Source of the DNA: Gordonia terrae
GTDB lineage: Bacteria > Actinomycetota > Actinomycetes > Mycobacteriales > Mycobacteriaceae
Direction: 5' to 3'
Assembly: GCF_001698225.1 (NCBI RefSeq)
Contig: NZ_CP016594.1
Span: 3,534,001-3,598,000 of the forward strand
Length of the DNA: 64,000 bases
The notes under the pieces were generated by a model. The model did no database searches. It was not told the DNA's origin and worked only from the letters and a program-made list of their open reading frames with translations. The first letter of the stretch is position 1. Every line of letters begins with the position of its first letter. A program made the translations under genes and the position numbers. This document shows positions 54,560-63,783 of the stretch, in pieces.

Positions 54560-55501
54560 TCACAGCACGGCGAAGTCGTCCATCAGCCACCGGCCGTCCT
54601 GCTCGACGAGAGTGACCTTGACCCGTGACTGGTACGGGAATCCGTCGGGGAACTCCTGGGCGGTCTGCGGGGACTTCAGGGTCTGGTCGAGCGTCACCAG
54701 CACCACCGCCTTGCCGTCGTCCAATGACATGATGCCCGCGTTGTCGGCCTGTGCCGTCGAGACCGATTCCGCCGCAGTCGATCCGCGTCGGGCGTCCTGC
54801 GAGGACTCGATGTACGTCTGGGTGAAGGCGGGCGTCGAGATCTCTCGGATTCGCCGATCGAGGTCGGCATAGTCGGCGGAGTTGTAGGTGGAGATCTCGG
54901 CCGCGTACCGACGCGCGGTCTCGAGAAGCGATGTGGAGGCGCCGGCCGACGCGCTGGTCCCGGCCCGCTCGTCGGCGTCGACATAGGCCACCGCGAGTAC
55001 TGCGGTCGACGCCGCGAGGACGACGACAGCCACGATCAGCCCGATCACGGCCCAGGGCCGGGCACCGACCGCCGCTGTCCATCCGGTCCACCGCGAGCCA
55101 CGGCGGCGGTCCGCGGCGGGATCGATCTTGCGTGGGGTCCGGTCCGCGACGGGCTCGGCGGACGGCGACGCCGCGTCCGGGCTCGGGACCTCCGAGTCCG
55201 TCAGACCCGTGCCGGTCGAGTCGGGTGCCGAGTCGCCGCCGGAACCGGAACCTGTTGTGCCACTCCTACGCTCGGCCTTTCGGGCTGCTTTCGCCGCCTT
55301 GGCCTCGGCCTCCGCGCGGTACTTGTCGCGGTTGCTGCGGTTGGCCTCGAGGAACTCGTTGCCGTCGAGGGGGGTCACCTCCTCGACGTCGCTAGATGAC
55401 GTCGCCTGCCGCGATCCGGCGTCGACGGGCTGATCGGACTCGACGCCGGATTCGGCGGACGCGGGGTCGGGCTGATCGGACGTGGAACGCGACTTCGGCA
55501 T
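54560..55501 (-). CDS. Mce-associated membrane protein
   Basis: 313 aa. Long charged, disordered N-terminus (1-145) with Lys/Ala helix AEAEAKAAKAARKAERR, one TM helix (about 152-173), then an outside NTF2-like domain (about 185-313): YAAEISTYNSADYADLDRRI to GRWLMDDFAVL. Family members accompany Mce lipid-uptake systems and may stabilise them. No mce genes are in the window. Convergent with the TetR gene, 6 bp apart. Confidence 0.85.
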   Translation of the reverse strand: MPKSRSTSDQPDPASAESGVESDQPVDAGSRQATSSSDVEEVTPLDGNEFLEANRSNRDKYRAEAEAKAAKAARKAERRSGTTGSGSGGDSAPDSTGTGLTDSEVPSPDAASPSAEPVADRTPRKIDPAADRRRGSRWTGWTAAVGARPWAVIGLIVAVVVLAASTAVLAVAYVDADERAGTSASAGASTSLLETARRYAAEISTYNSADYADLDRRIREISTPAFTQTYIESSQDARRGSTAAESVSTAQADNAGIMSLDDGKAVVLVTLDQTLKSPQTAQEFPDGFPYQSRVKVTLVEQDGRWLMDDFAVL

Positions 55502-55563
55502 GCGTTCAATGTAGCGAGACGTTCGCGGCCGGTTCGTCTCGCTGCCGGATCAGCCACCCTCGG

Positions 55564-55989
55564 TCACAGGCTGCCGAGGTCCAGCGACACCCACTGCGTC
55601 GGCTCGAGGAACAGTTTCGTCTGCGGACCGTGGTCCTTCTCGGCCATCTCCACGTAGGGTTCGACCGCCTGGGGCGGAAGATAGCGCGACGCCATCTCCT
55701 GCAGGTCGACGCGGGTGCCGGCGACCAGGTCGACCGCATCCCCCGACACCGCCACGTACATCAGCCGCGGCGACACCTCGTCGACCATGAGCGTGAACCG
55801 CCCGGCCGCCCGGATGAGCTGCAGTTTGCGCGACTCGGTTCCGGTGAGCAGCCAGGGCCGACCGCCCGGCTCGTAGTGGTACCAGATCGGGACGGTCAGG
55901 GGCGCCCGGCCGGGCTCGGCCTCCACCGACAGCGCCGCGACGTGGGGTTCGGACAGAAACGCTTCTCGTTCGGATCTCGTGAGTGCCAT
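55564..55989 (-). CDS. PNPOx-like split beta-barrel flavoprotein
   Basis: 141 aa. Pyridoxamine-phosphate-oxidase-like fold (RSEREAFLSEPHVAALSV, then PIWYHYEPGGRPWLLTG). FMN, F420 or haem may be the ligand; small actinobacterial members often use F420, but the choice cannot be made here. Start ATG 55989: TACCGT lies exactly 6 nt upstream, indicating a leaderless mRNA. Confidence 0.82.
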   Translation of the reverse strand: MALTRSEREAFLSEPHVAALSVEAEPGRAPLTVPIWYHYEPGGRPWLLTGTESRKLQLIRAAGRFTLMVDEVSPRLMYVAVSGDAVDLVAGTRVDLQEMASRYLPPQAVEPYVEMAEKDHGPQTKLFLEPTQWVSLDLGSL

Positions 55990-56056
55990 GTGCCGACGGT
56001 AGACCGGACCGCCGACATCCCGTCCGGGTTCGACGACCCCGGACGGGATGCCCTCG

Positions 56057-56809
56057 CTACTTCCAGGGCTCGAGGACCTCGGCGGCGCGTTCGGCGAGCA
56101 CCATCTGGAAGATCGGCCCGAAACTGACGCGAGCGACGCCGAGTTCAGCGAATGCCGACTTCGAGTTCTTGGTCGGATGTCCGATCGCGTTGACCGGCAA
56201 CGGCAGCTCCGCGGTGAGTCGCTTCTGTGTGGCGTCGTCGTGGAAACCGACCGGGTACAGCACGTCCGCACCGGCTCGGGCGGCCAGCTTCAGTCGCTCG
56301 ATGGCGCGCTCGACGCGGTCGGATTCGTCCCCGACCTGCTTCACGAAGAGGTCGGTGCGCGCGTTGATCACCACGTGCACGTCGGTGGCGTCGGACGCCG
56401 CCCGCAACGCGCCCACGAAGTCGGCGTGCTCCTGGGCCTCGCGAAGCCGTCCGCCCTCGCTGTGCACGGTGTCCTCGATGTTCAGACCGACGGCACCCGC
56501 CGCGATCAGTCCGTCGATGAGCGTCTTCGGGTCTTCCCCGTATCCGGATTCGATGTCGACGGAGATCGGGACGTCGACGGCGGCAGTGATCTGCCGGATG
56601 CGGGTGGTCAGTTCGTCGAACGTGATGCCCTCGTTGTCGGGCTTGCCGATGGAATCCGACACCGGATGACTGCCGACCGTCAGCGCCGTGAATCCCGCCG
56701 AGACCGCGAGGTTCGCCGACCAGGCATCCCACACGGTGGGCAGGATGACCGGGTTACCGGGCTGGTGGAGTTCGAGCAGAGTCGTGGCCTTGCTGGAGAG
56801 TTCCGTCAT
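56057..56809 (-). CDS. Isocitrate lyase/PEP mutase superfamily protein
   Basis: 250 aa TIM-barrel of the ICL/PEPM superfamily. Visible are ILPTVWDAWSANLAVSAGF, the Mg-binding DIESGYGEDP (about residue 88), GLNIEDTVHSEGG, and INARTDLF. The lytic KKCGH motif of true isocitrate lyase is absent, so a C-C or P-C bond reaction on another 2-oxo acid is likely (oxaloacetate hydrolase- or methylisocitrate lyase-like). Start ATG 56809. Confidence 0.85.
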   Translation of the reverse strand: MTELSSKATTLLELHQPGNPVILPTVWDAWSANLAVSAGFTALTVGSHPVSDSIGKPDNEGITFDELTTRIRQITAAVDVPISVDIESGYGEDPKTLIDGLIAAGAVGLNIEDTVHSEGGRLREAQEHADFVGALRAASDATDVHVVINARTDLFVKQVGDESDRVERAIERLKLAARAGADVLYPVGFHDDATQKRLTAELPLPVNAIGHPTKNSKSAFAELGVARVSFGPIFQMVLAERAAEVLEPWK

Positions 56810-56859
56810 GGTCCCTACAACTACGCCGATCGGCGGGCGCATTCCACCGACGCCGCGAT

Positions 56860-56902
56860 CCGGTTGTGGTTTGTCCCGGCTACCGGGACAAACCGCAACC
56901 GG
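56860..56902. repeat. Palindromic repeat copy 3
   Basis: Arms 56860-56879 and 56883-56902 with loop CTA. Same family as the copies at 22141 and 23111. One mismatch in the stem is a G:T, still pairing as G:U in RNA. It lies in the 119-bp gap between two minus-strand genes, with no DUF559 gene next to it. Confidence 0.9.
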
Positions 56903-56928
56903 ATCGAGGTGCGGTCGACGGGCCGGCG

Positions 56929-57576
56929 CTACTTGCGCCAGAACAGGTGATGCGTGACCCCGCTGGAGCTGGGGACCGACTCGTGATGGTACCGGTCGTC
57001 GAGTTCCTCGGGCGTCTCCCAGAGCTTCAGCCCGGTTCCGATCGTGACGGGCGCGACCGCGATGTGCAGGGTATCGATCAGACCGGCGTCGAGGAATTCC
57101 CGCACGGTGCTGACACCCCCGCCGACGCGAACATCGCGACCGTCGGCCGCGGCCTTCGCCTGCTCGGCGGCCTCGGCCGGTGTGGCGTCGAGAAAGTGGA
57201 ATGTGGTGTCGCTCAGTGTGAACGACGGTCGCACATGGTGCGTCAGCACGAAGACGGGTGTGTGAAAAGGCGGTTCGTCGCCCCACCACCCCTGCCACTC
57301 ATGGTCCGTCCACGGACCGCGTTGGTAGCCGAACTTGTTGCGGCCCATGATCTCCGCGCCGATGTTGTGGGCGAAGTCGCGAGTGAAGTAGTCGTCGAGG
57401 CCGCGGGTGCCACCCGGGTCGGTCCGGTTGGGCCAGCTCGCGGTGGCACCCGCCCACGACATCAGTTCCCACGGCTCGACCCGGTCACCGAAGGGGCGGT
57501 CGAACGTCTGGTTCTCCCCCGCCCCCACCCCGTCCTGCGAGATGGAGAAGTTCTGGACTCTCAGTAGCTGCGGCAT
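56929..57576 (-). CDS. RibD C-terminal/DHFR-like reductase (first copy)
   Basis: 215 aa. Dihydrofolate-reductase-like fold of the RibD_C family: VQNFSISQDGVGAGENQTF at the N-terminus, IMGRNKF, PVFVLTHHVRP, GGGVSTVREFLDAGLIDTL (NADPH-binding loop). Substrate unknown; such proteins are usually called deaminase/reductase family. ATG 57576. Confidence 0.85.
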   Translation of the reverse strand: MPQLLRVQNFSISQDGVGAGENQTFDRPFGDRVEPWELMSWAGATASWPNRTDPGGTRGLDDYFTRDFAHNIGAEIMGRNKFGYQRGPWTDHEWQGWWGDEPPFHTPVFVLTHHVRPSFTLSDTTFHFLDATPAEAAEQAKAAADGRDVRVGGGVSTVREFLDAGLIDTLHIAVAPVTIGTGLKLWETPEELDDRYHHESVPSSSGVTHHLFWRK

Positions 57577-57698
57577 GGTTTTCCGTTCCCGTCGTCTGTC
57601 GGCACGAGCAATCTATGCGGACAGACCCGGTGGCGCCGGAAAACTCATCGTTGCGACTCGGACCGGACCACATCGGGCGACCATCGTGAGACGGAGGT

Positions 57699-58559
57699 TC
57701 AGCCGAGCGCCTGCGCGATGACGTCCGCGACGGGAGTCGACGACCGGCCGGTGAGCGACTTGAGATCGCCGGAGTCGGTGTCCAGCTCTCCGCGGCTGAT
57801 ACCGGCGTCGGAGCTCGCCAGCATCGTGGCGACCGGTTCGGGCAGACCTGCGCTGACGAGGGTGGCCTGGTACTCGGCTTCGGGGAGGTCGCGGTACTCG
57901 ACTGTCGCACCGGAGGCCGCACCGATCGCGCGGGCGAACTCGCCGTAGGTCAGCCGCTCGTCACCGCCGAGCTCGTAGACCTTGCCTGCCTGATCGGAAC
58001 CGGCGGTGAGTACGGCTGCGGCCGCGGCCGCGTAATCGGCGCGTGCCGCAGCCGCGAGGCGTCCGTCGCCGGCAGCACCGAAAAGCACCCCGGTCGACAC
58101 CGCCTGCGGAATGGCCCCCAGGTAGTTCTCCCAGTACCAGCCGTTGCGCAGGATCACGGCGGGAACCGACGACTCGCGCAGCCTGGCTTCGGTGGCGACG
58201 TGCTCGGGAGCCAGACTCAGACCGCTCGTATCCGCGTGTAGCAGGCTGGTGTACGCGATGAGCGCGACGCCGTTGGCCTCGGCGGCCTCGATCACGTTGG
58301 TGTGCTGGGCGAGACGTCGCCCGACCTCCGACCCGGAGATCAGCAGCAACTTGTCGACTCCGGCGAGCGCGTTCCGCAGCGAGTCCGGATCGTCGTAGTC
58401 GGCGACCCGGACCGTGATGCCCTGTGACGCGAGTTTCGACGCCTTCGACTCATCGCGGACGATCGCGACGATGTCGCCGGCGACGACGCCGCGACCGAGC
58501 AACTCCTCGATCACCAGGCCGCCAAGATGTCCTGTCGCGCCGGTCACTGCTGTGGTCAT
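57699..58559 (-). CDS. NAD(P)H:quinone oxidoreductase, QorB/NmrA-like
   Basis: 286 aa. Rossmann fold with GATGHLGG at residues 7-14 and a segment VADYDDPDSLRNALAGVD typical of QorB/NmrA atypical SDRs; LILRNGWYWENY is the substrate-side block (here read as VILRNGWYWENY). Probably a two-electron quinone or electrophile reductase. It is divergent from an HxlR regulator with a single Cys, the usual arrangement for quinone-responsive control, with repeats between the two starts. Confidence 0.85.
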   Translation of the reverse strand: MTTAVTGATGHLGGLVIEELLGRGVVAGDIVAIVRDESKASKLASQGITVRVADYDDPDSLRNALAGVDKLLLISGSEVGRRLAQHTNVIEAAEANGVALIAYTSLLHADTSGLSLAPEHVATEARLRESSVPAVILRNGWYWENYLGAIPQAVSTGVLFGAAGDGRLAAAARADYAAAAAAVLTAGSDQAGKVYELGGDERLTYGEFARAIGAASGATVEYRDLPEAEYQATLVSAGLPEPVATMLASSDAGISRGELDTDSGDLKSLTGRSSTPVADVIAQALG

Positions 58560-58596
58560 TGTGTCCTCTTCTCTTCGGGGTTGGTGACCACAGTAT

Positions 58597-58632
58597 GCAC
58601 TAACTTTTCGTAAGTGCAATACTAACTGTTAG
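58597..58632. promoter_or_regulatory. Candidate HxlR operator between qorB-like and hxlR genes
   Basis: Inverted repeat GCACTAA (58597-58603)/TAAGTGC (58611-58617) with one mismatch, followed by CTAAC-T-GTTAG at 58622-58632. The heptamer ACTAACT recurs at 58599 and 58621, 22 bp apart, so both copies face the same side of the helix. Confidence 0.55.
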
Positions 58633-58652
58633 CAAGATCTCGACCCTTGGGC

Positions 58653-58658
58653 TACCGT
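58653..58658 (+). promoter_or_regulatory. -10 element of the hxlR-type gene
   Basis: TACCGT, 7 nt before GTG 58666; a leaderless start is likely. The candidate operator lies immediately upstream. Confidence 0.5.
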
Positions 58659-58665
58659 TGAACCC

Positions 58666-59058
58666 GTGACCGAGATCAGCGACCAGTCCCTCGAGGCGGA
58701 CGTCTTCGCCCGGGACTGCTCGTCGCGGACGACGCTGCAGACCGTCACCGGACGCTGGGGCAGCCTCGTGCTGATCGCCTTGGGCGAGAGCAACTATCGG
58801 TTTAGCGCGCTCCGTCGGCGGGTCGACGGCGTGAGTGAGCGGATGCTGTCGCAGACCCTGCAGAACCTCGAGCGCGACGGCATGATCGTCCGCACCGTCC
58901 TCGAGGCCATCCCGCCGAAGGTCGAGTATCACCTCACCCCGCTGGGCCGGCAGGTGGCCGACCAGCTGAGCGGGCTGATCGAACTCGTGCAGGACAACAT
59001 GCCCGTCGTCCGGGACGCCCAGGCCCGCTATGAGGAGCGACGCGGCGTCGGAGACTGA
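58666..59058 (+). CDS. HxlR family winged-helix regulator
   Basis: 130 aa. HxlR signature CSSRTTLQTVTGRWGSLVL (residues 18-36), then FSALRRRVDGVSERMLSQTLQNLERDGMI and VEYHLTPLGRQV. It contains exactly one cysteine, Cys18, at the position used for thiol-based sensing in QorR/HypR/YodB-type members. I infer that it represses itself and the divergent reductase until quinones or disulfide stress modify Cys18. Confidence 0.9.
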   Translation: MTEISDQSLEADVFARDCSSRTTLQTVTGRWGSLVLIALGESNYRFSALRRRVDGVSERMLSQTLQNLERDGMIVRTVLEAIPPKVEYHLTPLGRQVADQLSGLIELVQDNMPVVRDAQARYEERRGVGD

Positions 59059-59117
59059 AATCCACCTCGTCGGGTACACGTGGATACGTAGGAGTTCGAC
59101 GACGAGAGGAGCGACCG

Positions 59118-59306
59118 ATGACGTCACCGGAAACCGACCTGCCGATCGAGGCCAGCGAGGCCGATGCGATCGAGCAAGCCCAGCCGACGGACCCCGAACC
59201 CGGCTCCGGACCGGCCCCGACGGTGCCATTCGACGCCGATGAGGCGGATGTCGCCGAGCAGCACACCGAGGTCGAGGCCGAGTCCGAGGATTATCCCCGC
59301 GAGTAG
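59118..59306 (+). CDS. Small acidic protein with internal duplication
   Basis: 62 aa, strongly acidic (over one-third Asp/Glu), no hydrophobic segment. Two half-repeats: ASEADAIEQAQ (about residues 12-22) and ADEADVAEQHT (about 40-50). GAGAGGAG precedes ATG 59118. Short proteins of this look occur in other actinobacteria, but I know no function. Confidence 0.7.
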   Translation: MTSPETDLPIEASEADAIEQAQPTDPEPGSGPAPTVPFDADEADVAEQHTEVEAESEDYPRE

Positions 59307-59434
59307 CGACGCGGCGTCGGACCGACGACCGCGTGCGGCTGACCGCGCGTTTTGTCGTCCGGCGCGACCATGCGCTAAAGTCTGTCCTCGGTCCTGGTGA
59401 CGCACTCGATGAGCGCCGAACAGGTCCGAGGCAG

Positions 59435-59507
59435 TCCCCCATAGCTCAATTGGCAGAGCATTCGACTGTTAATCGAACGGTTACTGGTTCGAGTCCAGTT
59501 GGGGGAG
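59435..59507 (+). tRNA. tRNA-Asn (anticodon GTT)
   Basis: Acceptor TCCCCCA (59435-59441) with TGGGGGA (59500-59506); anticodon loop CTGTTAA giving GTT; T arm CTGGTTCGAGTCCAG; discriminator G. CCA is not encoded. Confidence 0.95.
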
Positions 59508-59513
59508 CAGATG

Positions 59514-59545
59514 AGCCCGTCACCCGCTCCGGCAGGTGACGGGCT
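59514..59545 (+). terminator. Intrinsic terminator after tRNA-Asn
   Basis: 11-bp stem AGCCCGTCACC (59514-59524) with GGTGACGGGCT (59535-59545) followed by TTCTTCTGTT, one of the few hairpins here with a T-rich tail. Confidence 0.8.
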
Positions 59546-59631
59546 TTCTTCTGTTCGGCGGCCCTGTCGGTCCGCATTCATACCGCAGTCGACGTTGCGG
59601 TAATGTCCTGCACCGGGCTTTCGGGCCCCAC

Positions 59632-59705
59632 GGGGCGGTAGCTCAGTCGGTTAGAGCCGCGGACTCATAATCCGTAGGTCGCGGGTTCGAGCCCCGCCCG
59701 CCCCA
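59632..59705 (+). tRNA. tRNA-Met (anticodon CAT), probably elongator
   Basis: Acceptor GGGGCGG (59632-59638) with CCGCCCC (59698-59704), D arm GCTCAGTCGGTTAGAGC, anticodon loop CTCATAA, T arm GCGGGTTCGAGCCCCGC, discriminator A. CCA is not encoded. The paired first base and loop argue against the initiator. A lysidine-modified tRNA-Ile2 has the same anticodon and cannot be fully excluded. Confidence 0.88.
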
Positions 59706-59791
59706 CCGAAGTGGCTGTGCCGCAGCGCGATCCGCAACGCTGTCGGCTTTCTACCCGCGTTCCCGACGGACCGGGACACTCCGGTCGGAGG

Positions 59792-60349
59792 TCATCTCTC
59801 CACACGACACCAGTACTCGGTCTCACCCGGGATCGGTGTCAGCCGGACCTCACCCCCATCGGGCCGGTCGAACAACCGCACACCCCCGCCGAGGAACACC
59901 GGGACGAAGAACACCAGCACCTCGTCGAGCACGCCGACGTCGATCATCTGGCGCGCGACATCGGCACCGATCACGGTGACATAGGCATCTCCCGCGATCG
60001 CGCCGGCGACCTCGACCGCTTCGTGCAGATCGGAGACGAACGTGACCCCCTCGACGGCGTCGGTGGGCGGGTTGTGCGTGAGAACCACCGCGGCTCCGTC
60101 GTATTCACCGCCGAACGCACCTTCCCGGTCGGTGCCCTTGTTGGGATCATCGCCGCGGAACGAGCGATTGCCGACCAGCAGCGCGCCAGTGCCGCGCATC
60201 AACCGGGCGGCGGCGTCGTCGGCTGCGGTGGACGTGGGGTGCCCGCCGGTCGGGGCGTCGAAGAACCGGGTCAGCCAGGACATGTCACCACCAGGTCCGG
60301 CGATGAATCCGTCGAGTGATGCCGTCGCCGAATAGATCGTGGTCGCCAT
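59792..60349 (-). CDS. RibD C-terminal/DHFR-like reductase (second copy)
   Basis: 185 aa. Same fold as the protein at 56929 but distinct sequence: TIYSATASLDGFIAGPGGDMSW, LLVGNRSFRGDDPNKG, VTVIGADVARQMIDVGVLDEVLVFFVPVFLGGG (cofactor-binding region), ending EYWCRVER. Substrate unknown. ATG 60349 after AGGAACCC. Confidence 0.85.
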   Translation of the reverse strand: MATTIYSATASLDGFIAGPGGDMSWLTRFFDAPTGGHPTSTAADDAAARLMRGTGALLVGNRSFRGDDPNKGTDREGAFGGEYDGAAVVLTHNPPTDAVEGVTFVSDLHEAVEVAGAIAGDAYVTVIGADVARQMIDVGVLDEVLVFFVPVFLGGGVRLFDRPDGGEVRLTPIPGETEYWCRVER

Positions 60350-60477
60350 GGGTTCCTGCCTTCGTCGGTCATCGCGGGGGTGCCGACGGGGTAGACCTCG
60401 GCGGGGGCGGGAACTCATCGCCGCGGGGGCTGCGCTCGTCGCCGGGTCGACCCGCGAGGACGGCTCCACCTGCGGGA

Positions 60478-62400
60478 TCAGCCCGCGCCGACGATGGGGT
60501 CGACGGCCTGTTCCAGCAGGCTCCGACGATAGGCCTCGAGAGCGACGAGATCGCCGAAGACCGCGTTGTAGCCGTCGGGATCGTCGCTGGGCGCCATCCG
60601 GCGCAGTCGCGACTTGATGTCGGCGATCTGCGTGCCCACCCACACCTCCTGCAGCCGCGCCAGCACGCTGGAGATGTAGCGGGCGATGTTGTCCTCGTCG
60701 ACCGGCATCGATTCGACGGCGAGCTCGGTCACGAGCGGGTCGATGATCGGATCGTCCACGGCATTGCGAACGGCGTCGACCCACGCGGCGCCACCGAGAC
60801 CGGCCGATGTCCCGCCGAGGCCGGTCATCGCCTGGCGGATGATCGCGTACGCCGGCTCGTTGAAGCACTCGACGGGCAGCGAGTCGAACACCGTGCCGGC
60901 GATCGCCGGATACTGCAGCGCCGCCTTCAGCGCCTCCCGCTGCGGCCACAGCCGCGGGTCATTGGGCTGGGGGCGGGCCGACGTCGGCGCGGACTCCGCC
61001 TCCGGCCGGTTGCGAGCACCGCGACCGCTCCCCCGACTGCTGGAGTTGCTGACGCCCTGCGCCTTCCGGATTCTGGCGCCCTCCTCGCGCACGCGCCCGA
61101 GAACCTGGGAGACCTCTTCCCACCCGACCCAGCCCGCGAGCTGCCGCGCGTACTCGTCGCGCAGTGCGATGTCCTTGATCCGGGCGACCACCGGCACGGT
61201 GTCGCGCAAGGCGTGCACGCGACCTTCGGCGGTGTCGAGGTCATGTCCGGCGAGCAGCGCCTTGATCGCGAACTCGAACATCGGCACCCGGCGCGCGATC
61301 AGGTCGCGGACGGCCGCGTCCCCCTTCTCCTGGCGCAGTTCGCAGGGGTCCATGCCGTCGGGTGCGATCGCCACGAAGGTCTGTCCCGAGATCGACTGTT
61401 CCCCCTCGAATGCCTTGAGGGCAGCCGCTTTTCCGGCGTCGTCGCCGTCGAAGGTGTAGATGACCTCGCCGCGGAAGTACGAGTCGTCCATCATCAGACG
61501 CCGGATCAGTGCCAGGTGATCCTCACCGAAGGCGGTGCCGCACGACGCGACCGCGGTGGTCACGCCGGCCAGATGCATCGCCATCACGTCGGTGTAGCCC
61601 TCGACGACCACGACCTGATGCCCCTTGGCGATGCTCTTCTTCGCGTGATCGAGACCGAACAGCACCTGAGACTTCTTGTACAGCATGGTCTCCGGCGTGT
61701 TCATGTACTTGCCGAGGTTGTCGTCGTCGAAGAGCTTGCGGGCACCGAAGCCGATGATGTCGCCGGCGAGATTGCGGATCGGCCACAGCAGGCGGCGGTG
61801 GAACCGGTCGATCGGACCCTTGCGTCCCTGCTTCGACAGCCCGGCCGCCTCGAGCTCGCTGAACTCGAACCCCTGCGACAGCAGCGCCTTGGTCATCGTG
61901 TCCCAGCCGGCAGGCGCGTAGCCACAACCGAATTGGACGGCCGCCACCGCGTCGAAGTCGCGTTCCTTCAGATAGTCGCGCGCCGGTTGCGCCTCCGGTG
62001 ACTGCAGCGCGGCGGCATAGAACTTCGCGGCAGCCGCGTTGGCCGCCACCAGACGGGCGCGTGTCCCGCGGTCGCGCTTGATGGCGGTGCCGCCGCCCTC
62101 GTAGTTGATCTGGTAACCGATCCGGTCGGCGAGCTGCTCGACCGCCTCCACGAAGCTGATGTGTTCCTGCTTCTGCAAGAAGCTGTAGACGTCGCCGCCC
62201 TCACCGCAGCCGAAGCAGTGGAAGTGGCCGTGGTTGGGCCGGACGTGGAACGACGGCGATTTCTCGTCGTGGAACGGACACAGCCCCTTGAGGCTGTCGG
62301 CACCGGCCCGACGCAGCGCGACGTAATCGCCGACGATGTCCTCGATCCTCGTCTGCTCACGGATCGCCGTGATGTCGCGATCGGGAATTCGGCCTGCCAC
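60478..62400 (-). CDS. dnaG: DNA primase
   Basis: Makes RNA primers at the replication fork. 640 aa. CHC2 zinc finger (CPFHDEKSPSFHV to HCFGCGEGG, residues about 41-67), TOPRIM core (VVVEGYTDVMAMH; YTFDGDDAGK; about residues 266-330) and a C-terminal DnaB-helicase-binding region after a Ser/Arg-rich linker (near 445). GTG 62400 lies 6 nt after TACACT (62407-62412): an ideal leaderless start. Same strand as dgt, 66 bp downstream. Confidence 0.96.
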   Translation of the reverse strand: MAGRIPDRDITAIREQTRIEDIVGDYVALRRAGADSLKGLCPFHDEKSPSFHVRPNHGHFHCFGCGEGGDVYSFLQKQEHISFVEAVEQLADRIGYQINYEGGGTAIKRDRGTRARLVAANAAAAKFYAAALQSPEAQPARDYLKERDFDAVAAVQFGCGYAPAGWDTMTKALLSQGFEFSELEAAGLSKQGRKGPIDRFHRRLLWPIRNLAGDIIGFGARKLFDDDNLGKYMNTPETMLYKKSQVLFGLDHAKKSIAKGHQVVVVEGYTDVMAMHLAGVTTAVASCGTAFGEDHLALIRRLMMDDSYFRGEVIYTFDGDDAGKAAALKAFEGEQSISGQTFVAIAPDGMDPCELRQEKGDAAVRDLIARRVPMFEFAIKALLAGHDLDTAEGRVHALRDTVPVVARIKDIALRDEYARQLAGWVGWEEVSQVLGRVREEGARIRKAQGVSNSSSRGSGRGARNRPEAESAPTSARPQPNDPRLWPQREALKAALQYPAIAGTVFDSLPVECFNEPAYAIIRQAMTGLGGTSAGLGGAAWVDAVRNAVDDPIIDPLVTELAVESMPVDEDNIARYISSVLARLQEVWVGTQIADIKSRLRRMAPSDDPDGYNAVFGDLVALEAYRRSLLEQAVDPIVGAG

Positions 62401-62406
62401 GCGACC

Positions 62407-62412
62407 AGTGTA
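62407..62412 (-). promoter_or_regulatory. -10 element of dnaG
   Basis: TACACT on the minus strand, exactly 6 nt before the dnaG GTG. Confidence 0.55.
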
Positions 62413-62466
62413 GTGACGCCGGAGAGGCCGCCCGGCCGGGTGCTTCGACGACCCGCTCCCCCGGCG

Positions 62467-63783
62467 CTAACCCAGGTGCGCTTGCGCCCCCGAATTGTGC
62501 TTGTCGGTGCGCTCGAGCCGGCCTTCGGTCATCGACGCGATCTGGTCGACGATGACGCGCATGCGGGCGGCGTCGTCGGACGCGGCGTTCCACCACGGCA
62601 CGAAAATCGGGTCCAGACCCCCGGGCGCCGCCTCGACGAACCAGTTCGCCACGCGGTGGATGCGTTCCCGCTGACGACGTTGGGTCGCCTTGTGGCGCTC
62701 GTTGGAGAAGATGAACCGCAGTGCCAGGGTCTTGAGCATCGACACCTCGGCGGCGATGAGTTCCGGTACCTCGAGGTCGGCGTCGTAGCGCGACACCGGC
62801 CGGCCCCCGACCACCTCGCGGGTCCCGGTGATCGCCGCCGACGCGAAGCGCCCGATGAATTCACTGGTCAACCGTTTGAGTGCGACATAGGAGTCGAGAG
62901 TTCCGTCGAAGACACCCACCGAACGCACGATGTCCATCCGGTGCAACCGCGCGGCGGCGTCGACGAGCGCCTCGGGATCGAGACCGGGGAACTCCTTGGC
63001 GCCGATGTCGGCCAGCGCCCGCTGATCCTGCGGGTCACCGAGCGTCCGCAGATCGATGCGGCCGCCGATCACGCCGTCCTCGAGGTCGTGCACGGAGTAC
63101 GCGACGTCGTCGGACCAGTCCATGATCTGGGCTTCGACGCATTGCCGGGTCCCGGGCGCATCCCGACGGATCCAGGCGAGCATCCCGGCATCGTCGTCGT
63201 AGGCCCCGAACTTCCCGCCCGGGGTACGCCGGGTCCACGGATACTTCAGGGTCGCGTCCAACGAGGCACGGGTGAGATTCAGGCCGGCACTGTGCCCGTC
63301 GGCGTCGAGCAGCTTGGGTTCCAGCCTCGTCAGGATTCGGAGGTTCTGGGCGTTGCCCTCGAAACCACCGTGATCCGCGGCCACCTCGTCGAGCGCGCGT
63401 TCGCCGTTGTGTCCGTACGGCGGATGCCCGATGTCGTGGGCGAGTCCGGCGAGTTCGACGAGGTCGGGTTCGGCGCCGAGGCCGATGGCGATGCCCCGGC
63501 CGATCTGCCCGACCTCGAGCGAATGCGTGAGCCGGGTGCGGGGCGTGTCACCTTCTCGCGGACCGACGACCTGTGTCTTGTCGGCCAGCCGGCGAAGCGC
63601 CGCGGAGTGCAGGACCCGCGCCCGATCTCGGGCGAAGTCGCTCCGATGATCGGTCCGCGTGCCGGGCAGGCTCGCGACCTTGGCTCCCTCGGGAACGAAT
63701 CGCTCGACGGCTTCGTCGCCGTACGCGGCCACCGCCGGGAGAACATGACCGACGGTCTCGGGCCCCTGGCGGGTGTCAGTCAA
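62467..63783 (-). CDS. dgt: Deoxyguanosinetriphosphate triphosphohydrolase (HD domain)
   Basis: Hydrolyses dGTP (or dNTPs) to nucleoside and triphosphate. HD-domain metal motif: R..LTHSLEV, then [15 protein letters not shown], and a downstream Asp in [15 protein letters not shown]. 438 aa. The start is uncertain: TTG 63783 gives an unconserved first 25 residues and overlaps the upstream gene by 8 bp, and no ATG or GTG occurs before YGDEAVERF. Gene order dgt-dnaG equals Rv2344c-Rv2343c. Confidence 0.9.
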   Translation of the reverse strand: MTDTRQGPETVGHVLPAVAAYGDEAVERFVPEGAKVASLPGTRTDHRSDFARDRARVLHSAALRRLADKTQVVGPREGDTPRTRLTHSLEVGQIGRGIAIGLGAEPDLVELAGLAHDIGHPPYGHNGERALDEVAADHGGFEGNAQNLRILTRLEPKLLDADGHSAGLNLTRASLDATLKYPWTRRTPGGKFGAYDDDAGMLAWIRRDAPGTRQCVEAQIMDWSDDVAYSVHDLEDGVIGGRIDLRTLGDPQDQRALADIGAKEFPGLDPEALVDAAARLHRMDIVRSVGVFDGTLDSYVALKRLTSEFIGRFASAAITGTREVVGGRPVSRYDADLEVPELIAAEVSMLKTLALRFIFSNERHKATQRRQRERIHRVANWFVEAAPGGLDPIFVPWWNAASDDAARMRVIVDQIASMTEGRLERTDKHNSGAQAHLG

